Origin: Isochrysis galbana
Taxonomy: Eukaryota > Haptophyta > Isochrysidales > Isochrysidaceae
Length of the DNA stretch: 62,805 bases
Direction: 5' to 3'
Assembly: GCA_018136815.1 (NCBI GenBank)
Contig: CM030933.1
Coordinates: forward strand, 1,938,524 to 2,001,328
Below, one piece after another: positions 10,306 to 22,300 of the stretch. The translations under genes and the position numbers were made by a program. Position 1 is the stretch's first letter; the number at the start of each line of letters is the position of its first letter. The notes beneath the pieces were generated by a model that searched no databases, had not been told where the DNA came from, and saw nothing but the letters and a program-made list of their open reading frames with translations.

Positions 10306-13300
10306 TCGCCGCCGCCGCCATCACGGCCGCCGAATTCACCGCCGCAGCCAAATCCGCCTCCTCCGGCGCTCCCGTTACCTGAGCCCTCGGTACCGCCCCC
10401 CCTCCCACCTTCCCGGCCGCCTTCGGGGCCACCGCCCCAGCCGTCACCCTTGCCTTTGGGGCCGCCCCCTCTTCCGCCGATGCCCCCGTCCATGCCGCCA
10501 TCGCCCCCGGTACCTTGCATCCCAGATGAAGCCAATTGTGCCGGCGTGACACCGGACGTTTGCGTCACTCTCATGTGCCCCACGTGTCTTGGAAAGGGCT
10601 TGTGCGACGCGACGTGCGCGCCGCACCTAGAGGAGCTTGTGCACTGCCGCGGACCCTCGCCACCCCCGCCCTTATCGCCAACCCCACAACCCCCGCCGCC
10701 GTCACCATCGCGGCCACCGCTGCTTCCGCCGTCGTCACCACCTAGAACGCCGCCACCCGCACAACCAGCACCGGCGAAACCGCCGCCCCCACCTCAACCT
10801 CCGTTGCCACCGTCTCTCCCGCTCTCTCCACCGCTACCGCCAAGACCGTGCATTCCGGATCAGGATGCTTGCACCGGACTCACGGCCCAAGTGTGCGCTA
10901 CATTTATGTGCCCGTCGTGTGCGGCGGCGGGCCGATGCGACGAGACATGCGCAGCGTACCTGGATGAGCTCGCCCATTGCCGCCCACCGTCGCCTCCTCC
11001 ACCAGCGATGCCACCGTCGTCACCGCCACTCCCGCCACCACCTCCCTCAAATCCGCCTCCATTTCCGCCACCACCTTCGCCTCCACCGCCGGCGTCACCC
11101 CCGCCCTTGTCACCTCCACCATCGCCCCCCCCCCCCTCGCAACCACCTCCCTCACCACCACCGCCGTCGCTTCCGCCGCCTTCGCCTCCGCCGCCTACCC
11201 CACCGCCACCGTCGCTCCCACCACCGTCGCTCCCACCGCCTTCTCCGCCACCGCCCTCGCCACCGCCACCGTCGCCGCCCTCACCCTCGCCGCCACCACC
11301 GTCGCCTCCGCCGCCCTCTCCACCGCCGCCCTCGCCACCACCTCCGTCGCCACCGCCCCTACGCCACCGCCGCCCTCTCCTCCTCCGCCATCAACGCCGC
11401 CGCCATCGCCTCCACCGCCGTCGCCTCCACCCCCCACATCACCGCCACCCTCGCCTCCTCCCCCATCACCTCCACCACCGTCGCCTCCGCCGCCGTCGCC
11501 CCCTCCCCCGTCGCCCCCTCCTCCGTCGCCTCCGCCGCCGTCTCCGCCGCCGCCGTTGCTCCCGCCGCCGTCTCCGCCGCCGCCGTCGCTCCCACCGCCT
11601 TCTCCCCCCCCGCCGTCGCCACCGCCTCCGTCGCCACCGCCACCCTCACCGCCTCCACCATCGCCTCCGCCACCGTCGGCGCCGCCCCCGTCGGCGCCTC
11701 CCCCCTCGACGCCGCCACCGTCGCCGCCTCCACCGTCTCCGCCGCCGCCGTCTCCTCCGCCGCCCTCTCCGCCACCGCCGTCGCCTCCGCCGCCCTCCCC
11801 ACCGCCACCGTCGCTTCCACCACCGTCGCCGCCACCGCCCTCGCCGCCGCCGCCCTCGCCACCGCCACCGTCGCCGCCCCCACCGTCGCCTCCACCGTCG
11901 CCGCCTCCACCTTCGCCGCCCCCACCTCTCTCACCGCCACCGTCGCCACCGCCTCCGTCGCCGCCCTCGCCCTCGCCTCCTCCCCCGTCGCCTCCCCCTC
12001 CTTCCCCTCCACCGCCCTCGCCGCCACCTCCCTCACCACCACCGCCGTCGCCTCCACCACCGTCTCCGCCGCCGCCGTTGCTCCCGCCGCCGTCTCCGCC
12101 TCCGCCGTTCGTGCCACCGCCGTCGCCACCGCCGCCGTCGCCTCCGCCACCGTCTCCGCCTCCACCGTCGCCTCCGCCACCGTCGCCGCCGCCCCCCCTT
12201 CCGCCTCCGCCTTCGGCGCCTCCACCGTCGCCGCCTCCACCGTCGCCGCCCCCACCCTCTCCGCCGCCACCGTCTCCTCCACCTCCGTCGCTTCCGCCGC
12301 CTTCGCCTCCGCCGCCTACCCCACCGCCACCGTCGCTCCCACCACCGTCGCTCCCACCGCCTTCTCCGCCACCGCCCTCGCCACCGCCACCGTCGCCGCC
12401 CTCACCCTCGCCGCCACCACCGTCGCCTCCGCCGCCCTCTCCACCGCCGCCCTCGCCACCACCTCCGTCGCCACCGCCCCCTACGCCACCGCCGCCCTCT
12501 CCTCCTCCGCCATCAACGCCGCCGCCATCGCCTCCACCGCCGTCGCCTCCACCCCCCACATCACCGCCACCCTCGCCTCCTCCCCCATCACCTCCACCAC
12601 CGTCGCCTCCGCCGCCGTCGCCCCCTCCCCCCGTCGCCCCCTCCTCCGTCGCCTCCGCCGCCGTCTCCGCCGCCGCCGTTGCTCCCGCCGCCGTCTCCGC
12701 CGCCGCCGTCGCTCCCACCGCCTTCTCCCCCCCCGCCGTCGCCACCGCCTCCGTCGCCACCGCCACCCTCACCGCCTCCACCATCGCCTCCGCCACCGTC
12801 GGCGCCGCCCCCGTCGGCGCCTCCCCCCTCGACGCCGCCACCGTCGCCGCCTCCACCGTCTCCGCCGCCGCCGTCTCCTCCGCCGCCCTCTCCGCCACCG
12901 CCGTCGCCTCCGCCGCCCTCCCCACCGCCACCGTCGCTTCCACCACCGTCGCCGCCACCGCCCTCGCCGCCGCCGCCCTCGCCACCGCCACCGTCGCCGC
13001 CCCCACCGTCGCCTCCACCGTCGCCGCCTCCACCTTCGCCGCCCCCACCTCTCTCACCGCCACCGTCGCCACCGCCTCCGTCGCCGCCCTCGCCCTCGCC
13101 TCCTCCCCCGTCGCCTCCCCCTCCTTCCCCTCCGCCGCCCTCGCCGCCACCTCCCTCACCACCACCGCCGTCGCCTCCACCACCGTCTCCGCCGCCGCCG
13201 TTGCTCCCGCCGCCGTCTCCGCCTCCGCCGTTCGTGCCACCGCCGTCGCCACCGCCGCCGTCGCCTCCGCCACCGTCTCCGCCTCCACCGTCGCCTCCGC

Positions 13301-16300
13301 CACCGTCGCCGCCGCCCCCCCTTCCGCCTCCGCCTTCGGCGCCTCCACCGTCGCCGCCTCCACCGTCGCCGCCCCCACCCTCTCCGCCGCCACCGTCTCC
13401 TCCACCTCCGTCGCTTCCGCCGCCTTCGCCTCCGCCGCCTACCCCACCGCCACCGTCGCTCCCACCACCGTCGCTCCCACCGCCTTCTCCGCCACCGCCC
13501 TCGCCACCGCCACCGTCGCCGCCCTCACCCTCGCCGCCACCACCGTCGCCTCCGCCGCCCTCTCCACCGCCGCCCTCGCCACCACCTCCGTCGCCACCGC
13601 CCCCTACGCCACCGCCGCCCTCTCCTCCTCCGCCATCAACGCCGCCGCCATCGCCTCCACCGCCGTCGCCTCCACCCCCCACATCACCGCCACCCTCGCC
13701 TCCTCCCCCATCACCTCCACCACCGTCGCCTCCGCCGCCGTCGCCCCCTCCCCCGTCGCCCCCTCCTCCGTCGCCTCCGCCGCCGTCTCCGCCGCCGCCG
13801 TTGCTCCCGCCGCCGTCTCCGCCGCCGCCGTCGCTCCCACCGCCTTCTCCCCCCCGCCGTCGCCACCGCCTCCGTCGCCACCGCCACCCTCACCGCCTCC
13901 ACCATCGCCTCCGCCACCGTCGGCGCCGCCCCCGTCGGCGCCTCCCCCCTCGACGCCGCCACCGTCGCCGCCTCCACCGTCTCCGCCGCCGCCGTCTCCT
14001 CCGCCGCCCTCTCCGCCACCGCCGTCGCCTCCGCCGCCCTCCCCACCGCCACCGTCGCTTCCACCACCGTCGCCGCCACCGCCCTCGCCGCCGCCGCCCT
14101 CGCCACCGCCACCGTCGCCGCCCCCACCGTCGCCTCCACCGTCGCCGCCTCCACCTTCGCCGCCCCCACCTCTCTCACCGCCACCGTCGCCACCGCCTCC
14201 GTCGCCGCCCTCGCCCTCGCCTCTTCCCCCGTCGCCTCCCCCTCCTTCCCCTCCACCGCCCTCGCCGCCACCTCCCTCACCACCACCGCCGTCGCCTCCA
14301 CCACCGTCTCCGCCGCCGCCGTTGCTCCCGCCGCCGTCTCCGCCTCCGCCGTTCGTGCCACCGCCGTCGCCACCGCCGCCGTCGCCTCCGCCACCGTCTC
14401 CGCCTCCACCGTCGCCTCCGCCACCGTCGCCGCCGCCCCCCCTTCCGCCTCCGCCTTCGGCGCCTCCACCGTCGCCGCCTCCACCGTCGCCGCCCCCACC
14501 CTCTCCGCCGCCACCGTCTCCTCCACCTCCGTCGCTTCCGCCGCCTTCGCCTCCGCCGCCTACCCCACCGCCACCGTCGCTCCCACCACCGTCGCTCCCA
14601 CCGCCTTCTCCGCCACCGCCCTCGCCACCGCCACCGTCGCCGCCCTCACCCTCGCCGCCACCACCGTCGCCTCCGCCGCCCTCTCCACCGCCGCCCTCGC
14701 CACCACCTCCGTCGCCACCGCCCCCTACGCCACCGCCGCCCTCTCCTCCTCCGCCATCAACGCCGCCGCCATCGCCTCCACCGCCGTCGCCTCCACCCCC
14801 CACATCACCGCCACCCTCGCCTCCTCCCCCATCACCTCCACCACCGTCGCCTCCGCCGCCGTCGCCCCCTCCCCCGTCGCCCCCTCCTCCGTCGCCTCCG
14901 CCGCCGTCTCCGCCGCCGCCGTTGCTCCCGCCGCCGTCTCCGCCGCCGCCGTCGCTCCCACCGCCTTCTCCCCCCCCGCCGTCGCCACCGCCTCCGTCGC
15001 CACCGCCACCCTCACCGCCTCCACCATCGCCTCCGCCACCGTCGGCGCCGCCCCCGTCGGCGCCTCCCCCCTCGACGCCGCCACCGTCGCCGCCTCCACC
15101 GTCTCCGCCGCCGCCGTCTCCTCCGCCGCCCTCTCCGCCACCGCCGTCGCCTCCGCCGCCCTCCCCACCGCCACCGTCGCTTCCACCACCGTCGCCGCCA
15201 CCGCCCTCGCCGCCGCCGCCCTCGCCACCGCCACCGTCGCCGCCCCCACCGTCGCCTCCACCGTCGCCGCCTCCACCTTCGCCGCCCCCACCTCTCTCAC
15301 CGCCACCGTCGCCACCGCCTCCGTCGCCGCCCTCGCCCTCGCCTCCTCCCCCGTCGCCTCCCCCTCCTTCCCCTCCACCGCCCTCGCCGCCACCTCCCTC
15401 ACCACCACCGCCGTCGCCTCCACCACCGTCTCCGCCGCCGCCGTTGCTCCCGCCGCCGTCTCCGCCTCCGCCGTTCGTGCCACCGCCGTCGCCACCGCCG
15501 CCGTCGCCTCCGCCACCGTCTCCGCCTCCACCGTCGCCTCCGCCACCGTCGCCGCCGCCCCCCCTTCCGCCTCCGCCTTCGGCGCCTCCACCGTCGCCGC
15601 CTCCACCGTCGCCGCCCCCACCCTCTCCGCCGCCACCGTCTCCTCCACCTCCGTCGCTTCCGCCGCCTTCGCCTCCGCCGCCTACCCCACCGCCACCGTC
15701 GCTCCCACCACCGTCGCTCCCACCGCCTTCTCCGCCACCGCCCTCGCCACCGCCACCGTCGCCGCCCTCACCCTCGCCGCCACCACCGTCGCCTCCGCCG
15801 CCCTCTCCACCGCCGCCCTCGCCACCACCTCCGTCGCCACCGCCCCCTACGCCACCGCCGCCCTCTCCTCCTCCGCCATCAACGCCGCCGTCATCGCCTC
15901 CACCGCCGTCGCCTCCACCCCCCACATCACCGCCACCCTCGCCTCCTCCCCCATCACCTCCACCACCGTCGCCTCCGCCGCCGTCGCCCCCTCCCCCGTC
16001 GCCCCCTCCTCCGTCGCCTCCGCCGCCGTCTCCGCCGCCGCCGTTGCTCCCGCCGCCGTCTCCGCCGCCGCCGTCGCTCCCACCGCCTTCTCCCCCCCGC
16101 CGTCGCCACCGCCTCCGTCGCCACCGCCACCCTCACCGCCTCCACCATCGCCTCCGCCACCGTCGGCGCCGCCCCCGTCGGCGCCTCCCCCCTCGACGCC
16201 GCCACCGTCGCCGCCTCCACCGTCTCCGCCGCCGCCGTCTCCTCCGCCGCCCTCTCCGCCACCGCCGTCGCCTCCGCCGCCCTCCCCACCGCCACCGTCG

Positions 16301-19300
16301 CTTCCACCACCGTCGCCGCCACCGCCCTCGCCGCCGCCGCCCTCGCCACCGCCACCGTCGCCGCCCCCACCGTCGCCTCCACCGTCGCCGCCTCCACCTT
16401 CGCCGCCCCCACCTCTCTCACCGCCACCGTCGCCACCGCCTCCGTCGCCGCCCTCGCCCTCGCCTCCTCCCCCGTCGCCTCCCCCTCCTTCCCCTCCGCC
16501 GCCCTCGCCGCCACCTCCCTCACCACCACCGCCGTCGCCTCCACCACCGTCTCCGCCGCCGCCGTTGCTCCCGCCGCCGTCTCCGCCTCCGCCGTTCGTG
16601 CCACCGCCGTCGCCACCGCCGCCGTCGCCTCCGCCACCGTCTCCGCCTCCACCGTCGCCTCCGCCACCGTCGCCGCCGCCCCCCCTTCCGCCTCCGCCTT
16701 CGGCGCCTCCACCGTCGCCGCCTCCACCGTCGCCGCCCCCACCCTCTCCGCCGCCACCGTCTCCTCCACCTCCGTCGCTTCCGCCGCCTTCGCCTCCGCC
16801 GCCTACCCCACCGCCACCGTCGCTCCCACCACCGTCGCTCCCACCGCCTTCTCCGCCACCGCCCTCGCCACCGCCACCGTCGCCGCCCTCACCCTCGCCG
16901 CCACCACCGTCGCCTCCGCCGCCCTCTCCACCGCCGCCCTCGCCACCACCTCCGTCGCCACCGCCCCCTACGCCACCGCCGCCCTCTCCTCCTCCGCCAT
17001 CAACGCCGCCGCCATCGCCTCCACCGCCGTCGCCTCCACCCCCCACATCACCGCCACCCTCGCCTCCTCCCCCATCACCTCCACCACCGTCGCCTCCGCC
17101 GCCGTCGCCCCCTCCCCCGTCGCCCCCTCCTCCGTCGCCTCCGCCGCCGTCTCCGCCGCCGCCGTTGCTCCCGCCGCCGTCTCCGCCGCCGCCGTCGCTC
17201 CCACCGCCTTCTCCCCCCCCGCCGTCGCCACCGCCTCCGTCGCCACCGCCACCCTCACCGCCTCCACCATCGCCTCCGCCACCGTCGGCGCCGCCCCCGT
17301 CGGCGCCTCCCCCCTCGACGCCGCCACCGTCGCCGCCTCCACCGTCTCCGCCGCCGCCGTCTCCTCCGCCGCCCTCTCCGCCACCGCCGTCGCCTCCGCC
17401 GCCCTCCCCACCGCCACCGTCGCTTCCACCACCGTCGCCGCCACCGCCCTCGCCGCCGCCGCCCTCGCCACCGCCACCGTCGCCGCCCCCACCGTCGCCT
17501 CCACCGTCGCCGCCTCCACCTTCGCCGCCCCCACCTCTCTCACCGCCACCGTCGCCACCGCCTCCGTCGCCGCCCTCGCCCTCGCCTCTTCCCCCGTCGC
17601 CTCCCCCTCCTTCCCCTCCACCGCCCTCGCCGCCACCTCCCTCACCACCACCGCCGTCGCCTCCACCACCGTCTCCGCCGCCGCCGTTGCTCCCGCCGCC
17701 GTCTCCGCCTCCGCCGTTCGTGCCACCGCCGTCGCCACCGCCGCCGTCGCCTCCGCCACCGTCTCCGCCTCCACCGTCGCCTCCGCCACCGTCGCCGCCG
17801 CCCCCCCTTCCGCCTCCGCCTTCGGCGCCTCCACCGTCGCCGCCTCCACCGTCGCCGCCCCCACCCTCTCCGCCGCCACCGTCTCCTCCACCTCCGTCGC
17901 TTCCGCCGCCTTCGCCTCCGCCGCCTACCCCACCGCCACCGTCGCTCCCACCACCGTCGCTCCCACCGCCTTCTCCGCCACCGCCCTCGCCACCGCCACC
18001 GTCGCCGCCCTCACCCTCGCCGCCACCACCGTCGCCTCCGCCGCCCTCTCCACCGCCGCCCTCGCCACCACCTCCGTCGCCACCGCCCCCTACGCCACCG
18101 CCGCCCTCTCCTCCTCCGCCATCAACGCCGCCGCCATCGCCTCCACCGCCGTCGCCTCCACCCCCCACATCACCGCCACCCTCGCCTCCTCCCCCATCAC
18201 CTCCACCACCGTCGCCTCCGCCGCCGTCGCCCCCTCCCCCGTCGCCCCCTCCTCCGTCGCCTCCGCCGCCGTCTCCGCCGCCGCCGTTGCTCCCGCCGCC
18301 GTCTCCGCCGCCGCCGTCGCTCCCACCGCCTTCTCCCCCCCCGCCGTCGCCACCGCCTCCGTCGCCACCGCCACCCTCACCGCCTCCACCATCGCCTCCG
18401 CCACCGTCGGCGCCGCCCCCGTCGGCGCCTCCCCCCTCGACGCCGCCACCGTCGCCGCCTCCACCGTCTCCGCCGCCGCCGTCTCCTCCGCCGCCCTCTC
18501 CGCCACCGCCGTCGCCTCCGCCGCCCTCCCCACCGCCACCGTCGCTTCCACCACCGTCGCCGCCACCGCCCTCGCCGCCGCCGCCCTCGCCACCGCCACC
18601 GTCGCCGCCCCCACCGTCGCCTCCACCGTCGCCGCCTCCACCTTCGCCGCCCCCACCTCTCTCACCGCCACCGTCGCCACCGCCTCCGTCGCCGCCCTCG
18701 CCCTCGCCTCCTCCCCCGTCGCCTCCCCCTCCTTCCCCTCCACCGCCCTCGCCGCCACCTCCCTCACCACCACCGCCGTCGCCTCCACCACCGTCTCCGC
18801 CGCCGCCGTTGCTCCCGCCGCCGTCTCCGCCTCCGCCGTTCGTGCCACCGCCGTCGCCACCGCCGCCGTCGCCTCCGCCACCGTCTCCGCCTCCACCGTC
18901 GCCTCCGCCACCGTCGCCGCCGCCCCCCCTTCCGCCTCCGCCTTCGGCGCCTCCACCGTCGCCGCCTCCACCGTCGCCGCCCCCACCCTCTCCGCCGCCA
19001 CCGTCTCCTCCACCTCCGTCGCTTCCGCCGCCTTCGCCTCCGCCGCCTACCCCACCGCCACCGTCGCTCCCACCACCGTCGCTCCCACCGCCTTCTCCGC
19101 CACCGCCCTCGCCACCGCCACCGTCGCCGCCCTCACCCTCGCCGCCACCACCGTCGCCTCCGCCGCCCTCTCCACCGCCGCCCTCGCCACCACCTCCGTC
19201 GCCACCGCCCCCTACGCCACCGCCGCCCTCTCCTCCTCCGCCATCAACGCCGCCGCCATCGCCTCCACCGCCGTCGCCTCCACCCCCCACATCACCGCCA

Positions 19301-22300
19301 CCCTCGCCTCCTCCCCCATCACCTCCACCACCGTCGCCTCCGCCGCCGTCGCCCCCTCCCCCCGTTCGCCCCCTCCTCCGTCGCCTCCGCCGCCGTCTCC
19401 GCCGCCGCCGTTGCTCCCGCCGCCGTCTCCGCCGCCGCCGTCGCTCCCACCGCCTTCTCCCCCTCCGCCGTCGCCACCGCCTCCGTCGCCACCGCCACCC
19501 TCACCGCCTCCACCATCGCCTCCGCCACCGTCGGCGCCGCCCCCGTCGGCGCCTCCCCCCTCGACGCCGCCACCGTCGCCGCCTCCACCGTCTCCGCCGC
19601 CGCCGTCTCCTCCGCCGCCCTCTCCGCCACCGCCGTCGCCTCCGCCGCCCTCCCCACCGCCACCGTCGCTTCCACTACCGTCGCCGCCACCGCCCTCGCC
19701 GCCGCCGCCCTCGCCACCGCCACCGTCGCCGCCCCCACCGTCGCCTCCACCGTCGCCGCCTCCACCTTCGCCGCCCCCACCTCTCTCACCGCCACCGTCG
19801 CCACCGCCTCCGTCGCCGCCCTCGCCCTCGCCTCCTCCCCCGTCGCCTCCCCCTCCTTCCCCTCCACCGCCCTCGCCGCCACCTCCCTCACCACCACCGC
19901 CGTCGCCTCCACCACCGTCTCCGCCGCCGCCGTTGCTCCCGCCGCCGTCTCCGCCTCCGCCGTTCGTGCCACCGCCGTCGCCACCGCCGCCGTCGCCTCC
20001 GCCACCGTCTCCGCCTCCACCGTCGCCTCCGCCACCGTCGCCGCCGCCCCCCCTTCCGCCTCCGCCTTCGGCGCCTCCACCGTCGCCGCCTCCACCGTCG
20101 CCGCCCCCACCCTCTCCGCCGCCACCGTCTCCTCCACCTCCGTCGCTTCCGCCGCCTTCGCCTCCGCCGCCTACCCCACCGCCACCGTCGCTCCCACCAC
20201 CGTCGCTCCCACCGCCTTCTCCGCCACCGCCCTCGCCACCGCCACCGTCGCCGCCCTCACCCTCGCCGCCACCACCGTCGCCTCCGCCGCCCTCTCCACC
20301 GCCGCCCTCGCCACCACCTCCGTCGCCACCGCCCCCTACGCCACCGCCGCCCTCTCCTCCTCCGCCATCAACGCCGCCGCCATCGCCTCCACCGCCGTCG
20401 CCTCCACCCCCCACATCACCGCCACCCTCGCCTCCTCCCCCATCACCTCCACCACCGTCGCCTCCGCCGCCGTCGCCCCCTCCCCCGTCGCCCCCTCCTC
20501 CGTCGCCTCCGCCGCCGTCTCCGCCGCCGCCGTTGCTCCCGCCGCCGTCTCCGCCGCCGCCGTCGCTCCCACCGCCTTCTCCCCCCCGCCGTCGCCACCG
20601 CCTCCGTCGCCACCGCCACCCTCACCGCCTCCACCATCGCCTCCGCCACCGTCGGCGCCGCCCCCGTCGGCGCCTCCCCCCTCGACGCCGCCACCGTCGC
20701 CGCCTCCACCGTCTCCGCCGCCGCCGTCTCCTCCGCCGCCCTCTCCGCCACCGCCGTCGCCTCCGCCGCCCTCCCCACCGCCACCGTCGCTTCCACCACC
20801 GTCGCCGCCACCGCCCTCGCCGCCGCCGCCCTCGCCACCGCCACCGTCGCCGCCCCCACCGTCGCCTCCACCGTCGCCGCCTCCACCTTCGCCGCCCCCA
20901 CCTCTCTCACCGCCACCGTCGCCACCGCCTCCGTCGCCGCCCTCGCCCTCGCCTCCTCCCCCGTCGCCTCCCCCTCCTTCCCCTCCGCCGCCCTCGCCGC
21001 CACCTCCCTCACCACCACCGCCGTCGCCTCCACCACCGTCTCCGCCGCCGCCGTTGCTCCCGCCGCCGTCTCCGCCTCCGCCGTTCGTGCCACCGCCGTC
21101 GCCACCGCCGCCGTCGCCTCCGCCACCGTCGCCGCCTCCACCGCCGCCTCCGCCACCGTCGCCGCCGCCCCCCCTTCCGCCTCCGCCTTCGGCGCCTCCA
21201 CCGTCGCCGCCTCCACCGTCGCCGCCCCCACCCTCTCCGCCGCCACCGTCTCCTCCACCTCCGTCGCTTCCGCCGCCTTCGCCTCCGCCGCCTACCCCAC
21301 CGCCACCGTCGCTCCCACCACCGTCGCTCCCACCGCCTTCTCCGCCACCGCCCTCGCCACCGCCACCGTCGCCGCCCTCACCCTCGCCGCCACCACCGTC
21401 GCCTCCGCCGCCCTCTCCACCGCCGCCCTCGCCACCACCTCCGTCGCCACCGCCCCCTACGCCACCGCCGCCCTCTCCACCGTCGGCGCTGCCCCCGTCG
21501 CCGCCTCCCCCCTCGACGCCGCCACCGTCGCCGCCTCCACCGTCGCCGCTGCCGCTGTCTCTTCCGCCGCCCTCTCCGCCACCGCCGTCGTCTCCACCAC
21601 CCTCCCCACCGCCACCGTCGCTTCCACCACCGTCGCCGCCACCGCCCTCGCCGCCGCCGCCCTCGCCACCGCCACCGTCGCCGCCCCCACCGTCGCCTCC
21701 ACCTTCGCCGCCTCCACCTTCGCCGCCCCCACCTCTGTCACCGCCACCGTCGCCACCGCCTCCGTCGCCGCCCTCGCCCTCGCCTCCTCCCCCGTCGCCT
21801 CCCCCTCCTTCCCCTCCGCCGCCCTCGCCACCACCTTCTTCACCACCACCGCCGTCGCCTCCACCACCGTCTCCGCCGCCGCCGTTGCTCCCGCCGCCGT
21901 CTCCAACTCTGCCGTTCGTGCCACCGCCGTCGCCACCGCCTCCGTCGCCTCCGCCGTCCTCTCCTCCTCCACCGTCGCCTCCGCCACCGTCGCCGCCGCC
22001 CCCCTTTCTGCCTCCGCCTTCGGCGCCTCCATCATCGCCTCCGCCACCGTCGGCGACGTCCCCGTCGCCGCCTCCCCCCTCGACGCCGCCACCGTCGCCG
22101 CCTCCACCGTCTCCGCCGCCGCCGTCTCCTCCGCCGCCCTCTCCGCCACCGCCGTCGTCTCCGCCACCCTCCCCACCGCCACCGTCGCTTCCACCACCGT
22201 CGCCGCCACCGTCCTCGCCGCCGCCGCCCTCGCCACCGCCACCGTCGCCGCCCCCACCGTCGCCTCCACCGTCGCCGCCTCCACCTTCGCCGCCCCCACC

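Noticed and set aside
11170..21480. CRISPR-like array
   Set aside because: Units are ~1.1 kb, coding, without short repeats separated by unique spacers, and the DNA is eukaryotic.
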